Shown piece after piece: positions 1 to 6,200 of a DNA stretch of 6,618 nucleotides. The notes below the pieces were generated by a model. That model searched no databases. It saw only the letters and a list, made by a program, of their open reading frames with translations, and was not told where the DNA came from. Position 1 is the stretch's first letter; each line of letters begins with the position of its first letter. The stretch lies in the NCBI GenBank assembly GCA_007122045.1, contig SKJM01000553.1, positions 1-6,618 of the forward strand, read 5' to 3'. The translations under genes were made by a program, and so were the position numbers. The DNA is from Planctomycetales bacterium. GTDB taxonomy: Bacteria; Planctomycetota; Planctomycetia; Pirellulales; Thermoguttaceae.

Positions 1-178
1 CGCTTCCCAGGCTTTGCGTTCGCCGGCTGCCTTCCTGCCCGTCCTTCTCGGGCTGGACCAGCAGCAGCGTGCCGGCCACGTCGAACACGGGCGAAACCCG
101 GCCCTGCCACTCAGGCACGGCCACCGTGGCGGCTGCCGTGCCTGGAGACTGCGGACCGATCGCCTCGGAGCGTGGCAT
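1..178 (-). CDS. NifX/NifB-like dinitrogenase iron-molybdenum cofactor family protein, N-terminal part
   Basis: Fifty-nine codons are visible from an ATG at 178-176; the gene continues past the left edge. After about 18 residues rich in Ala, Pro and Ser, the protein reads TVAVPEWQGRVSPVFDVAG and then a hydrophobic strand LLLVQPEKDGQE. This matches the usual opening of the dinitrogenase iron-molybdenum cofactor family (NifX/NafY/NifB C-terminal fold), in which small proteins bind or carry Fe-S or metal-cofactor precursors. Many relatives occur outside nitrogen fixation, so a nitrogenase role should not be assumed. An AAGGT ribosome site (188-192) lies 9 nt before the ATG. A GTG just before AVPEWQG would give a shorter family-like start but has no clear ribosome site. 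The gene follows the zinc-ribbon gene after 29 nt on the same strand, so the two are probably co-transcribed. The family call is from motif memory and the C-terminus is not visible. Confidence 0.72.
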   Translation of the reverse strand, partial: MPRSEAIGPQSPGTAAATVAVPEWQGRVSPVFDVAGTLLLVQPEKDGQEGSRRTQSLGS

Positions 179-207
179 GGTTCGGTTACCTTTCGGGAAA
201 GGCCTGT

Positions 208-402
208 TCAACCGCGGGTCATCGCGGTCCCGCACTTCGGGCAGGTGTGCTGATTGCATGGCTGGCCGGGGACGTGCGGTTCGTTGTGCCCGCACTTCGG
301 GCAAACGCACGCGCCGCCCGGTCCGGCGGCAAACGGTCCTCTCATTTTGCCTCGTCCTTTCGCTCCGCCTCTCGGCGGCCCTGTTCCATCGCCTCGTGGC
401 AT
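208..402 (-). CDS. Small glycine-rich zinc-ribbon-like protein (64 aa)
   Basis: The protein opens MPRGDGTGPP, followed by a Gly/Arg-rich stretch to about residue 31 and a cysteine-rich C-terminal half: CVCPKCG (C32, C34, C37), then C49, then CPKCG (C54, C57). The paired CPKCG knuckles, 20 residues apart, suggest a rubredoxin/zinc-ribbon-like metal site, with Zn or Fe-S both possible. The MPRGDGTGP opening is typical of small proteins (DUF5320-like and relatives) that sit beside NifX/NifB-like genes and P-loop ATPases in anaerobes and planctomycetes. No signal peptide or membrane segment is seen, so it is probably cytoplasmic. The start is supported by GGGAG at 410-414, 7 nt upstream of the ATG. 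The two CPKCG knuckles are encoded by nearly identical DNA, visible as a short direct repeat near 229-245 and 289-305. The biochemical function is unknown. A role as a metal-binding partner of the downstream NifX-like protein is inference. Confidence 0.8.
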   Translation of the reverse strand: MPRGDGTGPPRGGAKGRGKMRGPFAAGPGGACVCPKCGHNEPHVPGQPCNQHTCPKCGTAMTRG

Positions 403-590
403 GGTTCTGCTCCCGATTCATGTTCCGTTGGGCGCGAGCAACCACAGCCGGCGTAGGCCGGCCGCTGCGTTGTTACCCTTTGTTCAAGCACATGCTGTAC
501 CAGAACCACTTGGCGCGGCAGTTTGTTTGCGCAAGGCTTTGCCTGGAAGGGATTTGCGCACAAGCCGCAGGGGACCAACGCAGAGAGCCA

Positions 591-641
591 ATCTTGCAAG
601 ATGCAATCCATGGCGACCTTGTAGAATTGCAAGTTGCAATT
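591..641. repeat. TTGCAA palindrome cluster
   Basis: Two perfect palindromes lie close together: ATCTTGCAAGAT at 591-602, and AATTGCAAGTTGCAATT at 625-641 with 8-bp arms and a single central base. The TTGCAA core occurs at 594-599, 627-632 and 634-639, giving spacings of 33 and 7 bp. They could be operators for a dimeric regulator acting on either divergent gene. Alternatively, the 7-bp period of the second site could mark an eroded heptamer tandem repeat of the (TTGCAAN)n type found between genes in various bacteria. The sequence does not decide between these. Confidence 0.55.
595..610 (-). promoter_or_regulatory. Possible sigma-54 (-24/-12) promoter for the zinc-ribbon/NifX-like operon
   Basis: The minus strand reads TGGATTGCATCTTGCA. 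Against the sigma-54 consensus TGGCACG-N4-TTGCW, the TGG, the G at position 7, the TTGC, the final A and the strict GG-N10-GC spacing all match; the internal CAC is replaced by ATT. Transcription would start near 583, leaving a leader of about 180 nt before the ATG at 402. A sigma-54 activator is encoded at 1642-2997, which makes the match more interesting. The mismatches and the overlap with TTGCAA repeats mean it could be chance. Confidence 0.3.
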
Positions 642-763
642 GTCGGAGGAGAGGGCGGTAACCGATTTGGCCTTGGCGCATCCATACGGGAAACCCATGG
701 ATGCCCTGGAGGCTTTGGTCTGAGCGGTATCGTGGGCCCCCAATCGGTACACGAAAAGGTTTC

Positions 764-768
764 GGAGG
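764..768 (+). promoter_or_regulatory. Ribosome binding site of the rhodanese gene
   Basis: GGAGG lies 9 nt before the ATG at 778. It is the strongest Shine-Dalgarno match near this gene and fixes the start that includes the signal peptide. Confidence 0.75.
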
Positions 769-777
769 CCACCTGTC

Positions 778-1371
778 ATGCTGAATCGCGTTGTCCTAAC
801 ATCCAGTCTTATCGCCCTTCTTGTTGCTCAATCTGCTTTCGCCAAAGGAGGCGGTTCTGGGTCGGAAACCGCTCGGAACGTACCGCCCGACAAGCAGACC
901 GTGCTGGGGCTGTACCTGACCGCGCCGGAGGCTTACGCGCGGTGGAAGGCCGATCCCGAGCGCGTGAAGATTCTGGACGTGCGCACGCCCGAGGAGTATG
1001 AATTCGTCGGGCGTCCGACCATGGCGTGGAACATTCCCTTCAGCTTCATGGCGTACGAGTGGGACGCTAAGAAACGAAGCGTCGCGATGAAGCCCAACGC
1101 GAACTTCGTCGAGCAGGTCAAGCAACTCGTCCGACCGGGCGACCTACTGTTGGTCACGTGCCGGTCGGGCCAGCGGAGCGCCCCGGCGGTCGACGCGCTG
1201 GCGGAAGCGGGCTTCGAGAACGTGTACAGCATTATCGACGGCGTGGAGGGCGACAAGGTGAACGACGCGGAAAGCGCATTCCACGGGCAGCGCATGCGAA
1301 ACGGCTGGAAGAACGCCGGTCTGCCGTGGACGTACGACCTCGACCCGGAGTTGATGTATCTGCGGGAGTGA
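778..1371 (+). CDS. Exported rhodanese-like domain protein (197 aa)
   Basis: Residues 1-22 form a signal peptide: a basic start (MLNR), a hydrophobic core (about V5-A18) and a likely cleavage after AFA before a glycine-rich mature start. The mature protein is a single rhodanese domain. It has the family motif ILDVRTPEEYEFVGRP (65-80) and an active-site loop CRSGQRS (128-134), with Cys128 as the predicted sulfur- or persulfide-carrying cysteine. Rhodaneses move sulfane sulfur to acceptors such as cyanide or thiols; the physiological acceptor here is unknown. The six-residue loop beginning with Cys fits a sulfurtransferase better than the longer loop of Cdc25-like phosphatases. The C-terminal part (MRNGWKNAGLPWTY, LDPELMYL) resembles a family of periplasmic rhodaneses that I recall from planctomycetes and proteobacteria, so the protein looks complete. 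It is transcribed divergently from the zinc-ribbon operon and converges on the ORF6N remnant, with the two ends touching at 1369-1371. Confidence 0.92.
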   Translation: MLNRVVLTSSLIALLVAQSAFAKGGGSGSETARNVPPDKQTVLGLYLTAPEAYARWKADPERVKILDVRTPEEYEFVGRPTMAWNIPFSFMAYEWDAKKRSVAMKPNANFVEQVKQLVRPGDLLLVTCRSGQRSAPAVDALAEAGFENVYSIIDGVEGDKVNDAESAFHGQRMRNGWKNAGLPWTYDLDPELMYLRE

Positions 1372-1605
1372 AGGTATCACATTCTGTGATACCAACTCTT
1401 CGGCCTCCTCTTGGTTCAGCCGAAATATGAAATCCGGGGGAAACCGGCCTTTGTTTCGGCTGACCTGCTGGCGGAGCGCAATTGCCTTCACGCCATAGAG
1501 CCCAGCAAGGTCGCGGTCGAGCATCACCTTTTGTCCACGAATGAGCAGAATGGCCTGTTCAATTCGCTCGGCAGGAATCAGGGAGGTCGTTTTCTTCTTG
1601 GCCAT
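1369..1605 (-). pseudogene. Truncated ORF6N-domain gene (N-terminal fragment)
   Basis: From the ATG at 1605-1603 the frame reads MAKKKTTSLIPAERIEQAIL, then IRGQKVMLDRDLAGLYGV, QVSRNKGRFPPDFIFRL and EEAEELVSQNVIPS. This is the well-known N-terminal half of the ORF6N domain, a putative DNA-binding domain found in phage and phage-derived proteins and in many bacterial genomes. Homology stops after about 79 residues. The usual continuation (LGG..PYAFTEQGVAMLSSVL and the C-terminal half) is absent, and the frame instead runs antisense into the rhodanese gene, staying open to 1144. The start is supported by GAGG at 1613-1616, 7 nt upstream. A frame starting at 1632 would also be open but has a poorer case. 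It lies 36 nt downstream of the sigma-54 regulator on the same strand. A full-length relative would need about 80 or more further residues, so I call it a decayed fragment; a short chimeric protein could still be made. Confidence 0.75.
1373..1393. repeat. Perfect 8-bp inverted repeat just after the rhodanese stop
   Basis: GGTATCAC (1373-1380) and GTGATACC (1386-1393) pair perfectly around a 5-nt loop, ATTCT. The repeat begins 1 nt after the rhodanese TGA. No T-run follows on the plus strand, so it would be a weak intrinsic terminator at best. On the minus strand the same bases encode the VSQNVIP stretch of the ORF6N remnant, so the symmetry may simply come from that coding sequence. Confidence 0.6.
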
Positions 1606-1641
1606 AAGCTTTCCTCGTGTCCATGATGGCAAGCAGAGCCC

Positions 1642-2997
1642 TCACCGGCTCCGGCCGTCGATTTCCGGCATGTCGATGCCGAGGGCCTTGATTTTGCGGT
1701 ACAGCGTGCTGGCGTCGATGCCGAGGTCGCGGGCGGATTCCTTCCGGTTGCCTTTGCGGCGCCGCAGCGTTTCGGTAATGAGGAACCGCTCCATCGCCGC
1801 GAGGCTCATCGGCGGCGAGTCGTCGGGGCCGGCCGCCGCCGGGCGCAACTCGGGCGGCAGGTGGCCGAGTTCGATCAGCCCGCCACGACACAGAACGAAC
1901 GCCTGCTCGATGATGTTCTCCAGTTCGCGGACGTTGCCGGGGTAGTCGTGCTCCATCAGGCGCGCCATCACCTCGTCGGACACGCCCGCGAGGTCTTTCC
2001 CCTGCAGGCGGTTGAACTTCCCGACCAGGTGGTCGACCAGCAGGGGGATGTCTTCGCGCCGCTGCCGCAGCCCGGGCAGCTTCAGGTGCACCACGCGGAC
2101 GCGGTAGTAGAGGTCGTCGCGGAACTTGCCCGCGTGTACCAGCGCAGCCAGGTCCTTGTTCGTCGCCGCGACGACGCGGACATCGACCGGCACGGCCTCG
2201 ACGCCGCCGAGGGGTTCGACCACGCGCTCCTGCAACACGCGCAGCAGCCGGACCTGCATGGCGGGCGAAACATCGCCCACTTCGTCCAGGAAGATGGTGC
2301 CCCCTTCGGCCAGCGCGAACCGGCCGGGCTTGTCGCGCTTCGCGTCGGTGAACGCCCCGGCCTTGTGGCCGAACAGTTCGCTTTCCAGCAGCGTGTCGGG
2401 CAGGGCGGCGCAGTTGACGGCCACCAGCGGCTTGCGCCTGCGGGGCGAAAGGTTGTGAATGGCCCGGGCGAACAGTTCCTTGCCCGTGCCGCTGGGCCCC
2501 TCGATGAGCACCGTGCTGCTGCTTTCGGCAATTTGCGGCAGCAGTTCGAACAGCCGCAGCATGGCGGGGCTGCGGCCGATGATGTCTTCGAACGTGTAGC
2601 GGGCCTGGAGTTCCTTCCGCAGCGCCTCGACCTGGCTGAGGTCTTGGAACGTTTCCACCCCGCCGACCACCTCGCCCCGGTCGTCGAAGAGCAGGGCCGT
2701 CGAGATGCGAATCGGCACGCGCCGGCCGTCCCGGTTGACGATGTGGGCGGTGGCGTTGACGGTCGGCCGGCCCGTGCTCATCGTGCGGCGCAGGGGGCAG
2801 TTCGTCTCGCACAGGTTCGCGCGGAACACCTCGCAGCAGGGGCGGCCGAGCGCGGCTTCGCGGGCAACGCCGGTGATGCGCTCGGCGGCCTTGTTGAACG
2901 CGGTGATCCGCCAGTCGCGGTCGACGGTAAAGACGCCTTCGTTGACCGAATCGAGGATGGCGGCTTCGCGTTGCTGCGGTTCTTTGGAAGCGTGCAT
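1642..2997 (-). CDS. Sigma-54-dependent transcriptional activator, PAS / AAA+ / Fis-type (451 aa)
   Basis: This enhancer-binding protein would use ATP hydrolysis to open sigma-54 RNA polymerase promoters. A PAS sensor spans about 12-120 (ILDSVNEGVFTVDRDWRITAFN) and carries a cysteine cluster GRPCCEVFRANLCETNCPLR (C54, C55, C63, C67), which suggests redox, metal or Fe-S sensing. The AAA+ domain spans about 137-385: Walker A GPSGTGK (167-173), sigma-54 contact loop GAFTDA (214-219, usually GAFTGA), Walker B GGTIFLDE (232-239), sensor I around VAATNKDL, arginine-finger region FRDDLYYR (292-299) and sensor II YPGNVRELEN (352-361). A Fis-type helix-turn-helix closes the protein (about 402-440, GNRKESARDLGIDASTLYRK). 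No receiver domain is present, so it probably senses its signal directly through PAS. The length is normal. The ribosome site before the ATG at 2997 is weak, but this start includes the full PAS domain. It is 249 bp from dnaE2. Its targets are unknown; the sigma-54-like site at 595-610 is a candidate. Confidence 0.95.
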   Translation of the reverse strand: MHASKEPQQREAAILDSVNEGVFTVDRDWRITAFNKAAERITGVAREAALGRPCCEVFRANLCETNCPLRRTMSTGRPTVNATAHIVNRDGRRVPIRISTALLFDDRGEVVGGVETFQDLSQVEALRKELQARYTFEDIIGRSPAMLRLFELLPQIAESSSTVLIEGPSGTGKELFARAIHNLSPRRRKPLVAVNCAALPDTLLESELFGHKAGAFTDAKRDKPGRFALAEGGTIFLDEVGDVSPAMQVRLLRVLQERVVEPLGGVEAVPVDVRVVAATNKDLAALVHAGKFRDDLYYRVRVVHLKLPGLRQRREDIPLLVDHLVGKFNRLQGKDLAGVSDEVMARLMEHDYPGNVRELENIIEQAFVLCRGGLIELGHLPPELRPAAAGPDDSPPMSLAAMERFLITETLRRRKGNRKESARDLGIDASTLYRKIKALGIDMPEIDGRSR

Positions 2998-3029
2998 GAT
3001 GATTGCGTCCGACCAGAGATGAACGCTAT

Positions 3030-3035
3030 AGTATA
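3030..3035 (-). promoter_or_regulatory. Possible -10 box for the sigma-54 regulator gene
   Basis: The minus strand reads TATACT, a near-perfect sigma-70-type -10 hexamer, 32 nt upstream of the regulator ATG. No good -35 hexamer is found at 16-18 bp spacing (the region reads TGGCAC). If real, transcription would start near 3023. A TGGCACG match nearby lacks a -12 GC at the required spacing, so a sigma-54 promoter was not called. Confidence 0.3.
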
Positions 3036-3098
3036 CCGTTTGGACCCGCGTCGTGCCACCGCTCGCGGGGACGCCATGGTACCTCGTAATCGTTCACG

Positions 3099-3205
3099 GG
3101 GGACTGCCCCAATTTTCGCGGCGGAGCGGTAAGGGGACCGGTGCATTTTTTGGGCATCGTCCTTCCCGAGAATAGCGCCGGTTGGCCGAAAATGGACCAG
3201 TCCCC
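3099..3205. repeat. REP-like intergenic repeat cluster (GGGGACTGGTCCATTTTCG type)
   Basis: Three variants of one motif occur in the gap between dnaE2 and the regulator gene. They are GGGGACTGCCCCAATTTTCG at 3099-3118 (plus), GGGGACCGGTGCATTTT at 3133-3149 (plus) and GGGGACTGGTCCATTTTCG at 3187-3205 (minus). The second and third match at 15 of 17 positions. The first and third face each other as an imperfect inverted repeat about 69 bp apart. The arrangement is like REP/BIME elements spread by REP-associated tyrosine transposases; no such transposase is in the window. I recall similar motifs between planctomycete genes, but could not search. Confidence 0.6.
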
Positions 3206-3239
3206 GGCCGGCCCTGTCCTCTTCGGCCGGTAGGGGGAC
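3200..3239 (-). terminator. Possible hairpin downstream of dnaE2
   Basis: GTCCCCGGCCG (3200-3210) can pair with CGGCC (3224-3228) and GGGGAC (3234-3239) across a short bulge, with a 13-nt loop. It lies 8 nt beyond the dnaE2 stop. There is no immediate T-run on the minus strand, only TTTT about 10 nt further on within a repeat arm, so it may be part of the REP-like cluster rather than a true terminator. Confidence 0.25.
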
Positions 3240-3246
3240 GGGTTTC

Positions 3247-6200
3247 CTAGCAGAAGTCTCTCGACTGTGGGCCCAACTCGCCCAGCCGGTCGGACAGGTT
3301 CTCCAACCGCTCGGCCACCACATGAATGACCGAGCCCTCGCGCTGGAGCTTGCCCGTGGCCAGCAGCACGGCCGCGCCGAGGGCCGCCTGCCGGTATCGC
3401 TTCCATACGCCGGGACGGACGATCAGGTTCGCCTGCCCGGTTTCGTCCTCCAGGGTAACGAACGTAATGCCCTTGGCCGTGCTGGGGCGCTGGCGGACCA
3501 GTACGATGCCCGCCACGCGCACCCTGGTGTTGTTGGGCCACGTGGCCAGCCGTTCGGCCGGCACGACCCCGGCTGCGTCGAGCCGCTCGCGCAGCAGTTG
3601 CATGGGGTGGCCCCGCAACGAAAGGCCTTGCGTACGGTAGTCGGCCAGCACCTCTTCGATGGACGAGAGGGCGGACAGGGCGGCGGGCGGTTCCTGCGGC
3701 GGCTCGGCATTGGCCAACAGCGGCCGTTCCTCCTCGCCGCCGGAATCGAGCGCGTGCCAGAGCGACTCGCGCCGGCCGAGTTTCATCGACTCGAACGCCC
3801 CCGCCTTGGCCAGCCGCGCAATCGCGCCGCGCGGCAGCCTCGTGCGGCGCGCGAAGTCGTCGATCGAGCGGAACGGCCGGTCGCCGCGCGCCGCGGTAAT
3901 CTGCTCGGCGTGCACCTGCCGCATGCCGCGCAGCATCAAGAAGCCGAGACGGAGGGCGCGCCTCGTAGGGTGGGTGGTTCCGGCTGTCTCAGCAGCCGGG
4001 TTCACCCACGCGCCGCGAACGTCATTCGTAGGGTGCGTGGTTCCGGCACTCTCAGCGTCCCCGGCCCCCTCCCCCACCGGCTCCAACGTGCACTCCCAGC
4101 GGCTGAAGTTCACGTCGACCGGCCGGACCTCGACGCCGTGCGCCCGCACGTCGCGCACCAGTTGCGCCGGCGCGTAGAATCCCATCGGCTGGCTGTTCAG
4201 AAGTGCGGCGGTGAACGCCGCCGGGTAATGATGCTTCAGCCACGCCGAGGCGTATACCAACAGCGCGAAGCTGGCCGCGTGCGACTCGGGAAACCCGTAC
4301 TCGCCGAAGCCGCGGATTTGCCGGAACACCGCCTCGGCGTACTCGGGCGTAAACCCATTGCGGGTCATGCCGTCGACGAGCCGCTGCCGGAACTCGTCGA
4401 TCACCCCTTGCCGCCGCCACGCGCCCATCGCGCGCCGCAGGCGGTCGGCCTCGCCCGGCGTGAACCCGGCCGCCACCATGGCCAGCCGCATCGCTTGCTC
4501 CTGGAACAGCGGCACGCCGAGCGTCTTCTCCAGGACCCGCCGCACCGCCTCGTTCGGGTACGTGACCGCTTCCTTGCCGTTGCGGCGGCGGAGGTACGGG
4601 TGGACCATGTCGCCCTGGATCGGCCCGGGCCGCACGATGGCTACCTCGATGACGAGGTCGTAAAAGCACCGGGGCCTCAGACGCGGCAGCATGCTCATCT
4701 GCGCCCGGCTTTCGATCTGGAATACGCCCATCGTATCGGCACGCTGGATCATCGCGTACGTGCCCTCGTCGCCGGGCGGGATGGTGGCCAGCGTCCACTC
4801 CCGGCCCGAGTGCTCCCGCACCAGGTCGAAGCACTTGCGGATGGCCGTGAGCATGCCGAGGGCCAGGCAGTCGACCTTGAGAATACCCAATTCGTCCAGA
4901 TCGTCCTTGTTCCACTGGATGACCGTCCGCTCGGGCATGGCCGCGTTTTCGATGGGCACCAGCTCGCACAGTGGCCCGCGCGTCATCACCATGCCGCCGG
5001 TATGCTGCGACAGGTGCCGCGGGAAGCCGACCAGCTCGCCCACCAGCGCGATGAGTTGCTTCCCCACCGTGCTTACCGGGTCGATGCCCGCGTCACGACA
5101 CCGTCGGTCCAATTCCGGCTCTTCGTGGAAATGCTCCATGCGTTTCGCCAGCCGGTCGACCCGATCGAGCGACAGGCCCAGGGCCTTGCCCACCTCACGC
5201 ACGGCGGAGCGGGGGCGATAAGTGATTACCTCGGCGGTCATGCCGGCCCGCTCGCGCCCGTATTTTTCGTATAGATACTGAAGCACCTCCTCGCGCCGCT
5301 CGTGCTCGAAGTCGACGTCGATGTCGGGCGCCTCGTTCCGCTCGCGGCTGATGAACCGCTCGAACAGCACATCCATGCGCCCGGGATCGACCGAGGTGAC
5401 GCCCAGGCAGTAGCACACGGCCGAATTGGCCGCCGACCCGCGCCCCTGGCACAGGATGCCCCGCTGCCGGGCGAAGCGCACGAGGTCCCACACGGTCAGG
5501 AAATACGCCTCGTACCGCATTTCCTCGATCAGCGCCAGCTCGTGCTCGATCAGCCCGCGCACGTTCTCCGGCGCGCCCGAGGGATACCGCTCCCGGGCGC
5601 CCTCGGCGGTGAGCTTTCGCAGGTACTCCGTGGGCGTAGTGCCGGGCGGGGCCAGTTCCTCGGGATACTCGTACCGCAACTCGTCGAGCGAGAAGTTGCA
5701 CCGTTCGGCCACCTCCAGCGTGCGGCGAACCACCTCGGGCGCCGCGGCGAACAGGTCGGCCATGGCTTCGGCCGATTTCAAGTATCGCTCGGCGTTCGGC
5801 AGCAGGTGCTCGCCCGCCTCGGCCACGGTGCAGCCAAGCCGGATGGCCGTGAGCACGTCGCACAGCGGCCTGCGCCCGGGCACGTGGAACCGCGCGCCTG
5901 CGGCGGCTACCAGCGGTACGCCTGCCAGGTGCGCGCCCTGTTGAAGTCGTTCCAGTTGGCGGCGGTCGTCGGAGCCGCGATCGAGTTCGGCCAGCAGGTA
6001 ACACCGGGCGGGGAAGGCATCTCGGTACGGCAGCAGAACTTCCAAGAGTGTAGGTGGGTGAGCGGCAAGCCGCGGTCCTGGTGGGAGTTCGGTCGCCGGG
6101 GGCGGCGTGCTTTCAGCGTGCGGCGTGGAAACAGGCTTGTCCGGCGAGGTAGGGTGGTGACAAGCAAGCCGCGCGTCCGGTGGGACTTCGGTCGCTTGCG

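Larger units (their letters stand above)
403..777. other. Divergent intergenic region, no gene recognised
   Basis: This 375-base stretch separates the minus-strand zinc-ribbon gene from the plus-strand rhodanese gene. Parts of it look less G+C-rich than the flanking genes, especially about 480-640. Open frames cross it on both strands, for example 342-779 on the minus strand, but none shows a recognisable domain or a convincing ribosome site. It holds the TTGCAA palindromes at 591-641, a sigma-54-like -24/-12 match at 595-610 (minus strand) and the rhodanese ribosome site at 764-768. I see no clear sigma-70 promoter for the rhodanese gene. Confidence 0.6.

Noticed and set aside
526..545. Second sigma-54-like site facing the zinc-ribbon gene (AGGCA...CTTGC)
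   Set aside because: The GG-to-GC spacing is 9 rather than 10, and the first base does not match.
342..779. Minus-strand 145-codon open frame in the divergent intergenic region
   Set aside because: It overlaps the zinc-ribbon gene out of frame, has no recognisable domain and no good ribosome site. The lower G+C and repeats fit an intergenic region better.
69..1001. Plus-strand open frame of 310 codons overlapping the rhodanese start
   Set aside because: It runs through the antisense of the zinc-ribbon and NifX-like genes and out of frame into the rhodanese. It has no domain or ribosome site.
1144..1368. C-terminal continuation of the ORF6N frame
   Set aside because: It is purely antisense to the rhodanese coding sequence and lacks the conserved second half of ORF6N proteins, so it was not counted as part of the gene.
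3040..3058. Sigma-54 promoter (TGGCACG) upstream of the regulator gene
   Set aside because: No GC occurs 10 nt after the GG on the minus strand, so the obligatory -12 element is missing.
1861..3132. Plus-strand open frame of 423 codons
   Set aside because: It is antisense to the sigma-54 regulator, with low-complexity Arg/Ala/Gln/His composition and no motif.
3322..5274. Plus-strand open frame of 650 codons
   Set aside because: It is antisense to dnaE2 in very G+C-rich DNA, shows no recognisable domain, and the opposite strand has full catalytic motifs.
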